From Sphingomonadaceae bacterium (GTDB lineage: Bacteria > Pseudomonadota > Alphaproteobacteria > Sphingomonadales > Sphingomonadaceae): DNA of 42,514 nt. This document shows positions 6,629-14,547 of this stretch, one piece after another. Numbering within the stretch: position 1 is the stretch's first letter; the number at the start of each line of letters is the position of its first letter. The position numbers and the translations under genes are program-made. The DNA lies in assembly GCA_009926135.1 (NCBI GenBank), contig RFPL01000019.1, positions 1 through 42,514 of the forward strand. Reading direction: 5' to 3'. The notes beneath the pieces were generated by a model that was given only the letters and a program-made list of their open reading frames with translations, was not told the origin of the DNA and searched no databases.

Positions 6629-7236
6629 ACTGCCCCCATTGCGGCCACATCCACACCCGCGTCACTGACACCAAGCGGGTGCTGGAGGGCCTGCGGCGCT
6701 ACCGGCGCTGCACCAAATGCCACAAGCCATTCGGCACGTTGGAACGGGTTGAGCAGTGGGATCCCACCGTCAACGCCTACGCCGTGCTTGATGTTCCCGC
6801 AGCGCCACAGCTGCAGGTGGTGCCATCGGCGCCGCCGGCTGAGGCGCCAGCCGCCAAGACACCACGCCGCCGCGGCCCCAGTTGGCAGCCAGACAACGAC
6901 GACCACCTGCTGGAGTTCGTCACGCCTGAGGCCAAGCCGCTGCTGTTGCAGTGGTGGAACGAATCGCGCTGGTCGAAGCACAAGGGCAATGCCACATGGA
7001 CGGAAGCCGCCTGGCGTGCATCCGTCACCCGCGTGAGCAACATGCCGAGCGATCTGCAGCTCCAGCTGTGCAGCGCCGGTGTCGAACACGGCTGGCAAAC
7101 CCTAAAGCTCGACTTCATCGCCAACGAACTGCCGCCGCAGGTGTCGTCGGGCCCGCCGCTACCGCAAGACCCTCGGATGCTTGAGGCCATCCGCCAGGAA
7201 AACCTCGCCACTGCAGATTCATGGCCCGCTGCCTGA
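6625..7236 (+). CDS. NrdR-type zinc-ribbon protein with unknown C-terminal domain
   Basis: I start it at the GTG at 6625 because an AGGAGG at 6612-6617 stands 7 bases away and the start overlaps the previous stop. Residues 1-45 (CPHCG, TDTKRVLEGLRRYRRC, CHKPFGTLERVE) match the zinc ribbon of NrdR, the ribonucleotide reductase repressor. The ATP-cone that should follow in NrdR is absent. Instead there is a Pro/Ala linker (about 58-90) and a Trp-rich helical domain (QWWNESRWSKHKGNATW, GVEHGWQTLKLDF). It may bind DNA at the replication fork or the nrd box. It sits where a T7-like phage would carry primase or polymerase genes. The function is not known. Confidence 0.7.
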   Translation: MNCPHCGHIHTRVTDTKRVLEGLRRYRRCTKCHKPFGTLERVEQWDPTVNAYAVLDVPAAPQLQVVPSAPPAEAPAAKTPRRRGPSWQPDNDDHLLEFVTPEAKPLLLQWWNESRWSKHKGNATWTEAAWRASVTRVSNMPSDLQLQLCSAGVEHGWQTLKLDFIANELPPQVSSGPPLPQDPRMLEAIRQENLATADSWPAA

Positions 7237-7745
7237 CGATCGAATCATTCATGGTTGGCGCCGACATGGTGGCGTCACACCTGCGGGTGAAAGACGTGGA
7301 TCGCTGGAGCCCCCAAGTTGGTCGGCTCAAGTTCCACAGCTTCACCAGTGAGTTCCCCGAGGTGAACGACAAGCAGTTCCTCTGGAGCTGTGAGAAGTGG
7401 ATCCAAGGCTTGCCGCCTGGGTTCACCCGTTACCCCACCTGGCGGGAGCTGATGGCTCCGCTGTATCGCACTGAGAACGGCCTGGCGAATCGCAGTTGGG
7501 GGTTCAACCCACTGCTGCCGCCGGCCCTTGCGCCAACGGCTGCGCAGCTGCTGCTGCTGCCGCAACAGCGCCGCTCGATCGTGCCCGTGCCTGACCCCGG
7601 CAACGCCGCGGCCTACGTGCCGTTTGAGACCGATCAGCTGCCGGTGCTGCCGCCCGCTGCAGATGAGACACCGCTCACCCCCGAGCGTTGGAACGACTAC
7701 CTGCAGTGGGTGAAGGCTGAGGAGACCACAGCGGTGGAGTGCTGA
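7221..7745 (+). CDS. conserved-looking hypothetical protein, 174 aa
   Basis: I do not recognise a domain. Visible parts are an N-terminal helical region (VGADMVASHLRVKDVDRW), an aromatic-rich centre (KQFLWSCEKWIQGLPPGFTRYPTWRELMAPLYR) and a Pro-rich C-terminal half. There is no Walker motif. It overlaps the zinc-ribbon gene by 16 bases and lies in the replication cluster, so a role as replisome adaptor or helicase loader is possible. I hold that weakly. The next gene starts at the overlap GCTGATG (7745). Confidence 0.7.
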   Translation: MARCLTIESFMVGADMVASHLRVKDVDRWSPQVGRLKFHSFTSEFPEVNDKQFLWSCEKWIQGLPPGFTRYPTWRELMAPLYRTENGLANRSWGFNPLLPPALAPTAAQLLLLPQQRRSIVPVPDPGNAAAYVPFETDQLPVLPPAADETPLTPERWNDYLQWVKAEETTAVEC

Positions 7746-7942
7746 TGCAACCACTGATGAGCCTGCACGAGGTGCGGGGAATCCTGGAGCGCGGACTGCT
7801 GACCGGCAAATGGTCGGTGCTGCAGTTCAACAAGACCGGCCGTGATGTGGTGCTGCCCAGCAAGGAGTTCCTGGCCGAACACCCCGAGTTTGAGGACATG
7901 GAGTTCCGCGACATGGCGGCATTCAGAAGGACACACGGATGA
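7745..7942 (+). CDS. hypothetical protein, 65 aa
   Basis: The start is ATG 7745, which overlaps the preceding TGA by one base. A GTG at 7739 would add two residues. The product MQPLMSLHEVRGILERGLL is a small, charged, mostly helical protein ending EDMEFRDMAAFRRTHG. The first 25 residues could form a helix-turn-helix, but the evidence is thin. The gene is coupled to the next by ATGA at 7939-7942. Confidence 0.6.
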   Translation: MQPLMSLHEVRGILERGLLTGKWSVLQFNKTGRDVVLPSKEFLAEHPEFEDMEFRDMAAFRRTHG

Positions 7943-8169
7943 CCTGGACCTACGACTACGAACTTGGCCAGGACGTGGTGGTTTACCACCAGAGCAAGTG
8001 GTGCCGTGGTGCTGTCGCATCAAAGCGCACGCGCTCGCTGATGACGTTCCTGGGGAAGCACGGCTACGTCAATGTTCACGACTCTCGCAACATCAAACCA
8101 TGGGAACCACCGACATCGAACGAGGACCAATCCTCGACATCGAGCGAGCAGCAATCTATCGACTTATGA
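7939..8169 (+). CDS. small SH3-like protein, 76 aa
   Basis: Residues 1-55 have the alternating pattern of a small beta-barrel: LGQDVVVYHQSKWCRGAV, then GYVNVHDSRNIKPWEP. SH3/KOW-like folds show this. Such folds bind DNA, RNA or proteins in phages. The C-terminal 20 residues are Ser/Glu/Gln-rich and probably disordered. The gene starts at an ATGA overlap and its 3' end is overlapped by the next reading frame from 8100. No family name can be given. Confidence 0.6.
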   Translation: MTWTYDYELGQDVVVYHQSKWCRGAVASKRTRSLMTFLGKHGYVNVHDSRNIKPWEPPTSNEDQSSTSSEQQSIDL

Positions 8170-8279
8170 AACGAGCGCGCCGCCACCGTGATGAGTGCGT
8201 AGAGGGCAGCTACAAGGCCGGCTGGTGGGATGGCCACATGCGCTGCCTGCAGCTGATGCTTGAAATGGAGGACGAGTGA
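8100..8279 (+). CDS. hypothetical protein, 59 aa
   Basis: This short frame begins MGTTDIERGPILDIERAAI at ATG 8100, inside the preceding gene, and overlaps it by 70 bases. It continues as a charged helical protein (MKRARRHRDECVEGSYKAGWWDGHMRCLQLML). Its TGA overlaps the ATG at 8279, which supports it as part of the chain. The composition looks like a real protein, and without it the stretch 8170-8278 would be an unusual gap in an otherwise gap-free operon. Confidence 0.55.
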   Translation: MGTTDIERGPILDIERAAIYRLMKRARRHRDECVEGSYKAGWWDGHMRCLQLMLEMEDE

Positions 8280-8506
8280 TGGGCTGGAACCCACGCGCCA
8301 AGCTGGATGAAATAGCACCCGAACCTAGTCTGGGCCCTGGCATCAGCCGGCCCGTCAACAGTGCAGGCACACGGCTGTATCGGTTGCGGGTGAAACGCCC
8401 CGGATCACCGGTGATGGCTGTCACGCTGCCGGCCGAAAACAAGGAGAGCGCCATGCGCTACGCAGTCAACCGCTGGCCTGATTGTTCTGTGGAGGTCGAA
8501 GGATGA
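8279..8506 (+). CDS. hypothetical protein, 75 aa
   Basis: The protein starts at a TGATG overlap. It begins MGWNPRAKLDEIAP, has a likely beta-strand region (RLYRLRVKRPGSPVMAVTLPA) and ends with a helix and strand (ESAMRYAVNRWPDCSVEVEG). A small alpha/beta fold is likely. No family is recognised. Its stop overlaps the next start (ATGA at 8503-8506). Confidence 0.55.
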   Translation: MGWNPRAKLDEIAPEPSLGPGISRPVNSAGTRLYRLRVKRPGSPVMAVTLPAENKESAMRYAVNRWPDCSVEVEG

Positions 8507-8874
8507 CTGAACTCAGATCATTGCTGTTCAGCATGAGCAGCCACATGGCCTACATGCAGGGCCAGCTGGAAGCTCAACACCAGTTTGACGATCCAGAGGA
8601 CTACTACTGGTACAGAGAAAGCGAGGCCCTACGCGCCAAGGTTGAGGCTGCACTGGCCAGCGGGGGAACTCCTAATTTGGCGGAAACTAGGAGTTCACCG
8701 CAGCCGCCCTCGGGTGAGGTGGCGGAGTCGGTGGCTGACCTCCACGCCCTAATCCTCCGCATGGCCGACAAGCTGGATCACTACTCCCAGCTCCTATCCG
8801 ACAATCGCCTGATGGAGGACCAGCTGGCGATTGAGGCCCGTGCTGCTCTGCCCAGCTGGGAGGTGCAAGCATGA
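8503..8874 (+). CDS. hypothetical coiled-coil protein, 123 aa
   Basis: The start is ATG 8503, overlapping the previous stop. Two helical segments (about 1-50, MTELRSLLFSMSSHMAYMQG, and about 78-120, VADLHALILRMADKLDHYSQ) are joined by a Ser/Pro-rich linker. The helices have heptad-like spacing. The linker is encoded by DNA holding a perfect 9-bp inverted repeat (8666-8696). The stop overlaps the exonuclease start (ATGA at 8871-8874). The function is unknown. Confidence 0.6.
   Translation: MTELRSLLFSMSSHMAYMQGQLEAQHQFDDPEDYYWYRESEALRAKVEAALASGGTPNLAETRSSPQPPSGEVAESVADLHALILRMADKLDHYSQLLSDNRLMEDQLAIEARAALPSWEVQA
8666..8696. promoter_or_regulatory. 9-bp inverted repeat GAACTCCTA/TAGGAGTTC
   Basis: GAACTCCTA (8666-8674) and TAGGAGTTC (8688-8696) are perfect complements around a 13-base spacer, inside a coding region. 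The right arm shares CTAGGAGTT with the operator candidate at 1163-1182. It may be a distant binding site of the same regulator or an RNA hairpin upstream of the exonuclease gene. Confidence 0.4.
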
Positions 8875-9611
8875 AACTCCTGATTGACACCGAGCTCTAC
8901 GTCTACCGCGCTGCCACCGTCCACGAGTTTGAGGCGGAATGGGAGCCAGACATCTGGAGCTACTTCTGCCGGCACGATGACGCCAAGGTGCACATCCAGG
9001 ACGACATTGCCGACATTTGCGATCTGTTCCCCGATGGCCAGGTGGTGTTGTGCTTTGGCGCCAAGGCGTCATTCCGCTACGGCGTGTGGCCTGCCTACAA
9101 GGCCAACCGCAAGACGTACCGCAAGCCCGCTGGCTACCGCGAGCTGTGGCGCTGGCTTGAATCGGTTGCACCCACCCGCAACTGGCAGCTGGCCCGCCTG
9201 CCTGATGTGGAAGCCGACGACGTGCTCGGCATCCTCCACGAGCCGGGTGATGTGATCGTCTCCTGGGACAAGGATCTCAAGACCGTGCCGGGCCTGCACC
9301 TATGCCACGACGAGGTGGTGGAGGTGTCTGAGCACGAAGCTGACCAGCGGTTCTTCACGCAGGTGTTGACCGGCGACACCGCCGACAACTACCCCGGCTG
9401 CCCTGGTGCTGGCCCGGTGAAAGCAGCGGAGCTGTTGGCGGGCTGTGAGACACCCCTGCAGATGTGGCACGCCGTGCTTGGCGCCTACCGGAAGAAGCAG
9501 CTCACCGAGCGGGATGCCATCACCCAGGCCAGGTGTGCACGGATCCTCAGGGCCGGTGAGTACGACCACGACAACGGCACTCCCGTGCTCTGGAACCCTC
9601 CGGTAGCCTGA
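8871..9611 (+). CDS. 5'-3' exonuclease, T7 gp6 / FEN-like
   Basis: This 246-residue protein would degrade DNA from 5' ends, removing RNA primers and producing single strands for recombination. Acidic metal-binding motifs of the PIN/FEN superfamily are visible: LLIDTELYVYRA near the N-terminus, ARLPDVEADDVLG and IVSWDKDLKTV in the middle, then LTGDTADNYPG and a helix-hairpin-helix-like GCPGAGPVKAAELL. The order matches phage flap-type exonucleases. It is the last replication gene of the early operon, joined to its neighbour by ATGA. A DNA polymerase normally sits beside it in T7-like phages, but none is present. Confidence 0.85.
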   Translation: MKLLIDTELYVYRAATVHEFEAEWEPDIWSYFCRHDDAKVHIQDDIADICDLFPDGQVVLCFGAKASFRYGVWPAYKANRKTYRKPAGYRELWRWLESVAPTRNWQLARLPDVEADDVLGILHEPGDVIVSWDKDLKTVPGLHLCHDEVVEVSEHEADQRFFTQVLTGDTADNYPGCPGAGPVKAAELLAGCETPLQMWHAVLGAYRKKQLTERDAITQARCARILRAGEYDHDNGTPVLWNPPVA

Positions 9612-9630
9612 GCACATCTGAGCCCTTGCA

Positions 9631-9816
9631 GTGCTACAAGCGATCGTTACTCCTGAGCTGATCGACAGGGTGCAGCAGGCCTTTCCTGTTGCACCGTCGC
9701 GGCTGATGACGCAGCGAGAGATTGATCACTGGATTGGTCAACAGGAAGTGATCGCATACCTCAAGCGATTGCTGGAGCAGCAAAGCGACGAACCCCTTGA
9801 TCTGGAGAACCTCTGA
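9631..9816 (+). CDS. hypothetical protein, 61 aa
   Basis: A GTG start at 9631 gives MLQAIVTPELIDRVQQAF, followed by a mostly helical small protein (MTQREIDHWIGQQEVIAYLKRLLEQQ). No Shine-Dalgarno sequence is seen. A sequence weakly resembling the dyad family (TTGCAGTGCT) touches the start. The stop overlaps the next ATG (TGATG at 9814-9818). It opens the virion cluster. The role is unknown. Confidence 0.6.
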   Translation: MLQAIVTPELIDRVQQAFPVAPSRLMTQREIDHWIGQQEVIAYLKRLLEQQSDEPLDLENL

Positions 9817-10223
9817 TGTGCTTTGGAGGGGGCGGCAGCCCGGCCACCATCACCATGCCCGACACGGGCGCCTACGACCGCCTGGCCCAGACGCAGTTCC
9901 AAGCCATGCGTGCTGCGCAGGATGGCGAGGTCAAGCTCAAGCAGGCAGAGCTCACCCAGTCCCTCGCTAATCAGCAGGAGACGCTGGCACAGCTGCGCGA
10001 TGTGAGAACCCAGCGCGCCAACGACACCGCCGCCAACGCTGCCCGAATGGCGGCACTGCTCGGGCCGCCGCCGCCGGAGAAGACCGCACAGGCACCGGTG
10101 CTGGGATCCGATCGAGCAGAGCGCAGCCGCCCTGCTGGCAAGCGGGGGATGCGGATTGACCGCGAGACCACCAGCGCAACCGCCGCTGGCACCGGCCTCA
10201 ACATCACCTCAGGAGGGTATTGA
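9816..10223 (+). CDS. gp7.3-like virion assembly protein, copy 1
   Basis: The 135-residue protein begins MCFGGGG, has a Gln/Ala-rich helical middle (about 25-75), a Pro-rich linker, and ends in GTGLNITSGGY. As I recall, T7 gp7.3, encoded immediately before the portal, also ends in a Gly-rich GINI motif, and it is a small virion protein needed for tail assembly. Position and ending agree. The next gene has the same MCF start and GLNI ending, so the two look like tandem paralogues. Confidence 0.6.
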   Translation: MCFGGGGSPATITMPDTGAYDRLAQTQFQAMRAAQDGEVKLKQAELTQSLANQQETLAQLRDVRTQRANDTAANAARMAALLGPPPPEKTAQAPVLGSDRAERSRPAGKRGMRIDRETTSATAAGTGLNITSGGY

Positions 10224-10225
10224 TC

Positions 10226-10609
10226 ATGTGCTTTGCTCGCCCGCAGCCGCCCCAGGTCGTCTACCAGGGCCCCAGCCCGGAGGACATCGCGCGCCAGAAC
10301 GAGTCGATGCAGGCGTACCAGACGCAGCTGGCCGCGCAGCAGAAGGCGATGACCGATCAACTGCAGCAGCAGATCGACAAAGCCAACGCTGATGCCATGC
10401 GCCAACAGGAACAGCTGGCTGCAGACCAGACCGCTGCCGCCGTGCGCCAGCAGGGCACCTATGCGGTCACCGCATCGCAGTCCGAGGCGCCAGCCACTGC
10501 GATGACAACCGCCGCCGCCAAGGCCAAGGAGAGGCCACGCGCCGGTCTCAAGATCGCCCCTGGCTCCACCGCAGCTGGTAGCGGTGCCGGCCTCAACATC
10601 GGGATCTGA
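10226..10609 (+). CDS. gp7.3-like virion assembly protein, copy 2
   Basis: The start is ATG 10226, supported by AGGAGGG at 10211-10217. A TTG at 10220 is possible. The protein begins MCFARPQPPQVVY and has a long Gln-rich coiled-coil segment (about 20-75). It ends GAGLNIGI, closely matching the Gly-rich GINI ending I recall for T7 gp7.3. It directly precedes the portal gene with a TGATG overlap, the T7 position. It probably scaffolds tail assembly on the portal and leaves the virion on infection. Copy 1 (9816-10223) shares both ends with it. Confidence 0.6.
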   Translation: MCFARPQPPQVVYQGPSPEDIARQNESMQAYQTQLAAQQKAMTDQLQQQIDKANADAMRQQEQLAADQTAAAVRQQGTYAVTASQSEAPATAMTTAAAKAKERPRAGLKIAPGSTAAGSGAGLNIGI

Positions 10610-12267
10610 TGAGCTGCTCACGCGACTACGGCTACCTGGAGTCGGACCGCAACAACTACCTGTCGCGGGCCCGCACCGCAGCGCGCTACACGCTGCCGTA
10701 CCTGATCCCGTTGAGTGACACCTACACCCCAGGGCAGAACGACACGCACCCGCTGCCGTGGAATGGGATCGGCGCCCGCGGGGTGCACAACATCACCAGC
10801 CGGTTGACGCTGGCCCTGCTGCCGCCGACTGAGACCTTCTTCCGCTTCACGATCGATGAGATCCAGCTGGCGCAGGAGGAGCAGCAGCTGATCCGTGAGG
10901 GCTTTGACCCAGACAAGCTGGCGGAACGCAAGTCCAACATGGACCTCGGACTGGCCACGCTTGAGCGCTCCGTGCTGCGCGCGATCGAAACCAGCAACGA
11001 CCGGGTAGCAGTGCACGAAATGCTGCTGCACCTGATCGTTGGCGGGAACACCCTGCTGTATGTGGGCGAGAAGGGGCTGCGGTGTTTCCACCTCAACCGC
11101 TACGTGCTGCGGCGGGATCCGATGGGCAACCCGCTGCAGGCGATTGTGTGCGAGGAGCTCAGCGTTGAAGGCCTGCCGGACAAGGTGCGCCAGGTGCTGG
11201 AGGAAGACGACGACGAGATGCGCGGCCGGGAGCATCAATCGCCCGAGGACGGCAGCAGCTCTGAGTACGGCCGCACCGTCAAGCTCTACACCGAAGTGGA
11301 GTGGGAAGACGGCAAGGTCAGCTGGTATCAGGAGGTCAACGGCAAGGAGATTCCCGGCAGCCGCTACAGCGTCAAGGCCAGCGAATCACCGTGGCTGCCG
11401 CTGCGGATGTACCGAGTCGATGGCCACGACTACAGCCCCGGCTACGTGGAAGCCGCCTGCCTGGCGGACCTGCAAACGGCTGAGGCCCTGAGCCAGGCGA
11501 TTGCCGAGGGTGCGCTGGTGTCGGCCCAGGTGAAGCACCTCGTGAACCCGGCCGGGATCGCCAACCCCAAGAAGCTGGCCGAGTCCGGCAATGGCGCCTA
11601 CGTGCCCGGCACCGAAGGGGATGTGTTCACGGTGCAGACCAACAAGGCCAACGATCTGCGGGTGGCGATGGAGGGCCTGGCCCGGGTGGAGGCCCGGCTG
11701 CAGCAGGCGTTCATGCTGGCTGATGTGCGCGACAGCGAGCGCACCACCGCCGAGGAGGTTCGCCTCCATGCGCTGCAGATCGAGAACAGCCTTGGCTCGA
11801 TCTACAGCATCCTCACCACGGAGTTCCAGCAGCCCTACGTGAGCCGGAAGCTGGCATTGCTGATGCGCGCCGGCCGGATGCCCAAGCTGCCTGAGATGGT
11901 GAAGCCGGTGGTGAGCGTGGGCCTGGCTGCCGTGGGCCGCGGCAACGACCTGGAGAAGACCGCCCGGTTCATGCAGATCCTGCAGCAGACGATCGGGCCC
12001 GAGGGCATTGCGCAGTACGTGATGCCAGCTGAGCTGATCCGCCGGCTGGCTGCCTCGATGGGCATGGACATCCTCGGGCTGGTCAAGTCCGATGAGCAGC
12101 TGGCTGCTGAACAACAACAGCAGCAGCAGATGGCCATGGCGCAGCAGGCGATGCAGGCCGGCATGGCCGACCCGCAAAAGCTGGCCAATGCCGCAGCGAT
12201 CAGCCAGCAGATGGCGGCACCACCGCCTGATCAGCAACCCACCGACCAACCGACTGAACCTGCATGA
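10609..12267 (+). CDS. portal (head-tail connector) protein
   Basis: This protein would form the dodecameric portal at the capsid vertex through which DNA is packaged and ejected. It has 552 residues, near the 536 of T7 gp8. Family features are the N-terminal DYGYLESDRNNYLSRARTAARYTLPYLIP, then PWNGIGARGVHNITSRLTLALLPP, typical of T7-like connectors. The stem/wing regions follow, with a Gln-rich C-terminus (EQQQQQQMAMAQQAMQ) as in podoviral portals. It is coupled to the gp7.3-like gene upstream (TGATG) and the scaffold gene downstream (ATGA at 12264). Confidence 0.95.
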   Translation: MSCSRDYGYLESDRNNYLSRARTAARYTLPYLIPLSDTYTPGQNDTHPLPWNGIGARGVHNITSRLTLALLPPTETFFRFTIDEIQLAQEEQQLIREGFDPDKLAERKSNMDLGLATLERSVLRAIETSNDRVAVHEMLLHLIVGGNTLLYVGEKGLRCFHLNRYVLRRDPMGNPLQAIVCEELSVEGLPDKVRQVLEEDDDEMRGREHQSPEDGSSSEYGRTVKLYTEVEWEDGKVSWYQEVNGKEIPGSRYSVKASESPWLPLRMYRVDGHDYSPGYVEAACLADLQTAEALSQAIAEGALVSAQVKHLVNPAGIANPKKLAESGNGAYVPGTEGDVFTVQTNKANDLRVAMEGLARVEARLQQAFMLADVRDSERTTAEEVRLHALQIENSLGSIYSILTTEFQQPYVSRKLALLMRAGRMPKLPEMVKPVVSVGLAAVGRGNDLEKTARFMQILQQTIGPEGIAQYVMPAELIRRLAASMGMDILGLVKSDEQLAAEQQQQQQMAMAQQAMQAGMADPQKLANAAAISQQMAAPPPDQQPTDQPTEPA

Positions 12268-13157
12268 GCACCACCACAACAGACCAGGCTGACCTCCGCT
12301 CGATGGTCGCCCCCGGGCAGGAGGGGATCTTCGATGAGTTCCTCGCCGAGCTGGAACAGCAGGATGCCGCCATCGCACAGGCCGAGGGGCAGGAGGAGGC
12401 GCCGCAACAGCAACAGGAGGAGCAGCCCCGGCTGCTGGCCGGCAAGTTCAAGACCGCCGAGGAGCTGGAGCGCGGCTACCTGGAGGCGCAAAAGCTGCTG
12501 TCCAGCCGCGGCCAGAAGCCAGCTGACCCCGAACCCGCTCCGGCCCCGCTGAGCCGTGACCAGGCGGTGGAGCAGTACGGCGATTCGATCGTCACCGCAG
12601 CCGAGGAGGCCGGCATTGATCTGGGTGCCTGGGACCAAGCGGTGCGCAGGGGTGATGACACCGGTGAGTTGCGGCAGAAGCTGAGCCAGCAGACCGGGAT
12701 CCCCACCCAGCTGATCGAGCAGTACGAGGCCGCGTTCCGGCCCCAGGCCAGCAAGGCTGCCGCCGATGCCACGGGCCAGGGCCTGAGCGATGCCGACGTG
12801 TCCGAGCTCAAAGGCTTTGTGGGTGGTGAGCAGGAGTTCCAGCGGCTGAGCCAGTGGGCGGTGGCCAACCTCGATGCAGCCGAGCTGGCCGATTACAACA
12901 GCGCCGTGGACAGCGGCAACAAGGCCGCCATCAAGTTTGCGCTGCGGGCGATGCAGGCCAGGGCGGGCAAACCCCAGGGCGAACCGGAACTGCTGGGCGG
13001 CGGCCGGGCACCCAAGCAGGACGTGTTCGAGACCCAGGAGCAGGCGCTGGAGGCGATGCGCAAGACCAACAGCAACGGCAAGCGGCTCTACAACGTGGAC
13101 CCCAAATACAAGGACTGGTTTGAGAAGACTCTTGCCCGTAGCAATTTTCCCGCATAA
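12264..13157 (+). CDS. capsid assembly scaffolding protein
   Basis: The 297-residue protein follows the portal gene and precedes the capsid gene, the T7 gp9 position. It is acidic and Gln/Glu/Ala-rich. The N-terminal region (about 10-60) is disordered and is followed by helical segments (KTAEELERGYLEAQKLLSSRG). The C-terminus (about 265-297, NSNGKRLYNVDPKYKDWFEKTL) is short, basic and aromatic, as scaffolds use to contact the coat protein. It would direct procapsid assembly and then leave. The gene is ATGA-coupled to portal. Confidence 0.85.
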   Translation: MSTTTTDQADLRSMVAPGQEGIFDEFLAELEQQDAAIAQAEGQEEAPQQQQEEQPRLLAGKFKTAEELERGYLEAQKLLSSRGQKPADPEPAPAPLSRDQAVEQYGDSIVTAAEEAGIDLGAWDQAVRRGDDTGELRQKLSQQTGIPTQLIEQYEAAFRPQASKAAADATGQGLSDADVSELKGFVGGEQEFQRLSQWAVANLDAAELADYNSAVDSGNKAAIKFALRAMQARAGKPQGEPELLGGGRAPKQDVFETQEQALEAMRKTNSNGKRLYNVDPKYKDWFEKTLARSNFPA

Positions 13158-13172
13158 TGGCGGCATGAGTTG

Positions 13173-13190
13173 AACTGCACGGGTGCAGTT
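13173..13190. promoter_or_regulatory. dyad element C in the capsid leader
   Basis: AACTGCAC-GG-GTGCAGTT is a perfect 18-bp palindrome and fits the TGCA-N4-TGCA family with CGGG in the middle. It lies 72 bases before the capsid ATG. The leader in between carries a small CTCC-TTCG-GGAG hairpin (about 13200-13211) with a stable tetraloop. No gene fits in 13158-13262. Confidence 0.65.
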
Positions 13191-13262
13191 GTGATGGATC
13201 TCCTTCGGGAGGCACCCCGGATCAGCAAGCCATGAGGCAGAGGCTCGCAATACATCAGGCCA

Positions 13263-14507
13263 ATGGCCACGCTTTCTGCACTCGACCGTCTCGGTCAGAT
13301 CAAACAGTCTGGAGCGGTTGACGCTCTGTTCCTGAAGCTCGGCATGACCGAGGTTCTGGACGCCTTTGATCGCACCTGTGTGTTCAAGGGCAAGGTCAAA
13401 GAACGCAACATCCGCGGCGGCAAGTCCGCTGCCTTCCAGGTGACCGGCCGCAATTCGGCCGCCTACCACGTGCCGGGCCAGCCCATCCTGGGCGACACCC
13501 GACCGGAGTTCACCAGCGACCGCAACGAGTACATCATCAACCTGGATGGTCTGCTGGTTGCATCCGATGTGATCTATGAGCTCGATGAGCTCATGAATTA
13601 CGTGGACATGCGGCAGGACACCACTCACCAGCTGGGCCAAGCCCTGGCGCGTGAGTGGGATGCTCGTGCCGCCCGGGTGATCTACGGCGCCGCCAAGACC
13701 ACCACCGAACCGCTCAACAGCGCCGGCGCTGTGGTGACCGGCTCGATCGCCACCACGACCCTCACCGTTACCGCTGTCACCAGCGGTCGCCTAGTGCCGG
13801 GTCAAACCATCAGCGGCACTGGCGTGACCGCTGGCACCACGATCGTGGCCCAGCTCACCCAGACCAGTGGTGATGCCCCTGGCCTGCGCGGCACCTACAC
13901 GGTGTCGGCATCGCAGACCGCCGGCTCCACCACCATCACCGCTGCTGGCGGCCCCAGCGCCGGCCGCACGGGTCAGAGCCGCACCCTCAGCGGCACCTAC
14001 CTGTCGGGCACCAACAACGCCCGCGGTGACGAGCTGATCGCAGCCATCTCCGGCCTCAAGGTGTCCATGCAATCCAAGGACGTCCCTGTGGACGACCTGG
14101 TGTGCGTGGTGCCCCCGGCTGAGTACGACTCGCTGTTGGATTCCAGCCGTGCGATCAATGCCGACTTCAACGGTGCAGCTGGCGGCAACGGCACCTTTGC
14201 CGATGGCCGCATCCTGCGGGTCAAAGGCATCCCGGTGATCATGTCCAACCATGTCACCCAGCAGGCCTACACCAACGGCACCTACGACAAGAACACTGAC
14301 TACCAGCAGGATTTGTCGAAGTGCCGTGGCATCCTGTTCCACCGGGATGCGATCGGTGTTCTCACCCTGCGGAACATCGGGCTGCAAGTCACCCCCACCG
14401 GCGGCGACTTCAACATCATGTACCAGGCTCACCTGTTCGTTGCTCGCATGGCCATTGGCATGGCGAAGCTGCGGCCTGAATGTGCCGGCGTGATTGAACT
14501 GCCGTAG
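13263..14507 (+). CDS. major capsid protein with inserted beta-rich domain
   Basis: The 414-residue coat protein (T7 gp10 is 345) has the HK97-type fold of T7-like phages. Blocks such as [42 protein letters not shown] and [20 protein letters not shown] fit this. Residues of about 155-229 ([45 protein letters not shown]) are a Thr/Gly-rich beta domain of a kind usually found in phage tail or decoration proteins. Here it interrupts the coat and is probably displayed on the surface. The gene has its own 105-base leader and a strong terminator after it. No Shine-Dalgarno sequence is clear. Confidence 0.95.
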   Translation: MATLSALDRLGQIKQSGAVDALFLKLGMTEVLDAFDRTCVFKGKVKERNIRGGKSAAFQVTGRNSAAYHVPGQPILGDTRPEFTSDRNEYIINLDGLLVASDVIYELDELMNYVDMRQDTTHQLGQALAREWDARAARVIYGAAKTTTEPLNSAGAVVTGSIATTTLTVTAVTSGRLVPGQTISGTGVTAGTTIVAQLTQTSGDAPGLRGTYTVSASQTAGSTTITAAGGPSAGRTGQSRTLSGTYLSGTNNARGDELIAAISGLKVSMQSKDVPVDDLVCVVPPAEYDSLLDSSRAINADFNGAAGGNGTFADGRILRVKGIPVIMSNHVTQQAYTNGTYDKNTDYQQDLSKCRGILFHRDAIGVLTLRNIGLQVTPTGGDFNIMYQAHLFVARMAIGMAKLRPECAGVIELP

Positions 14508-14547
14508 GGTTGGTTCACGGCGTACGAGCGTCGGACGAGGGACGGAG

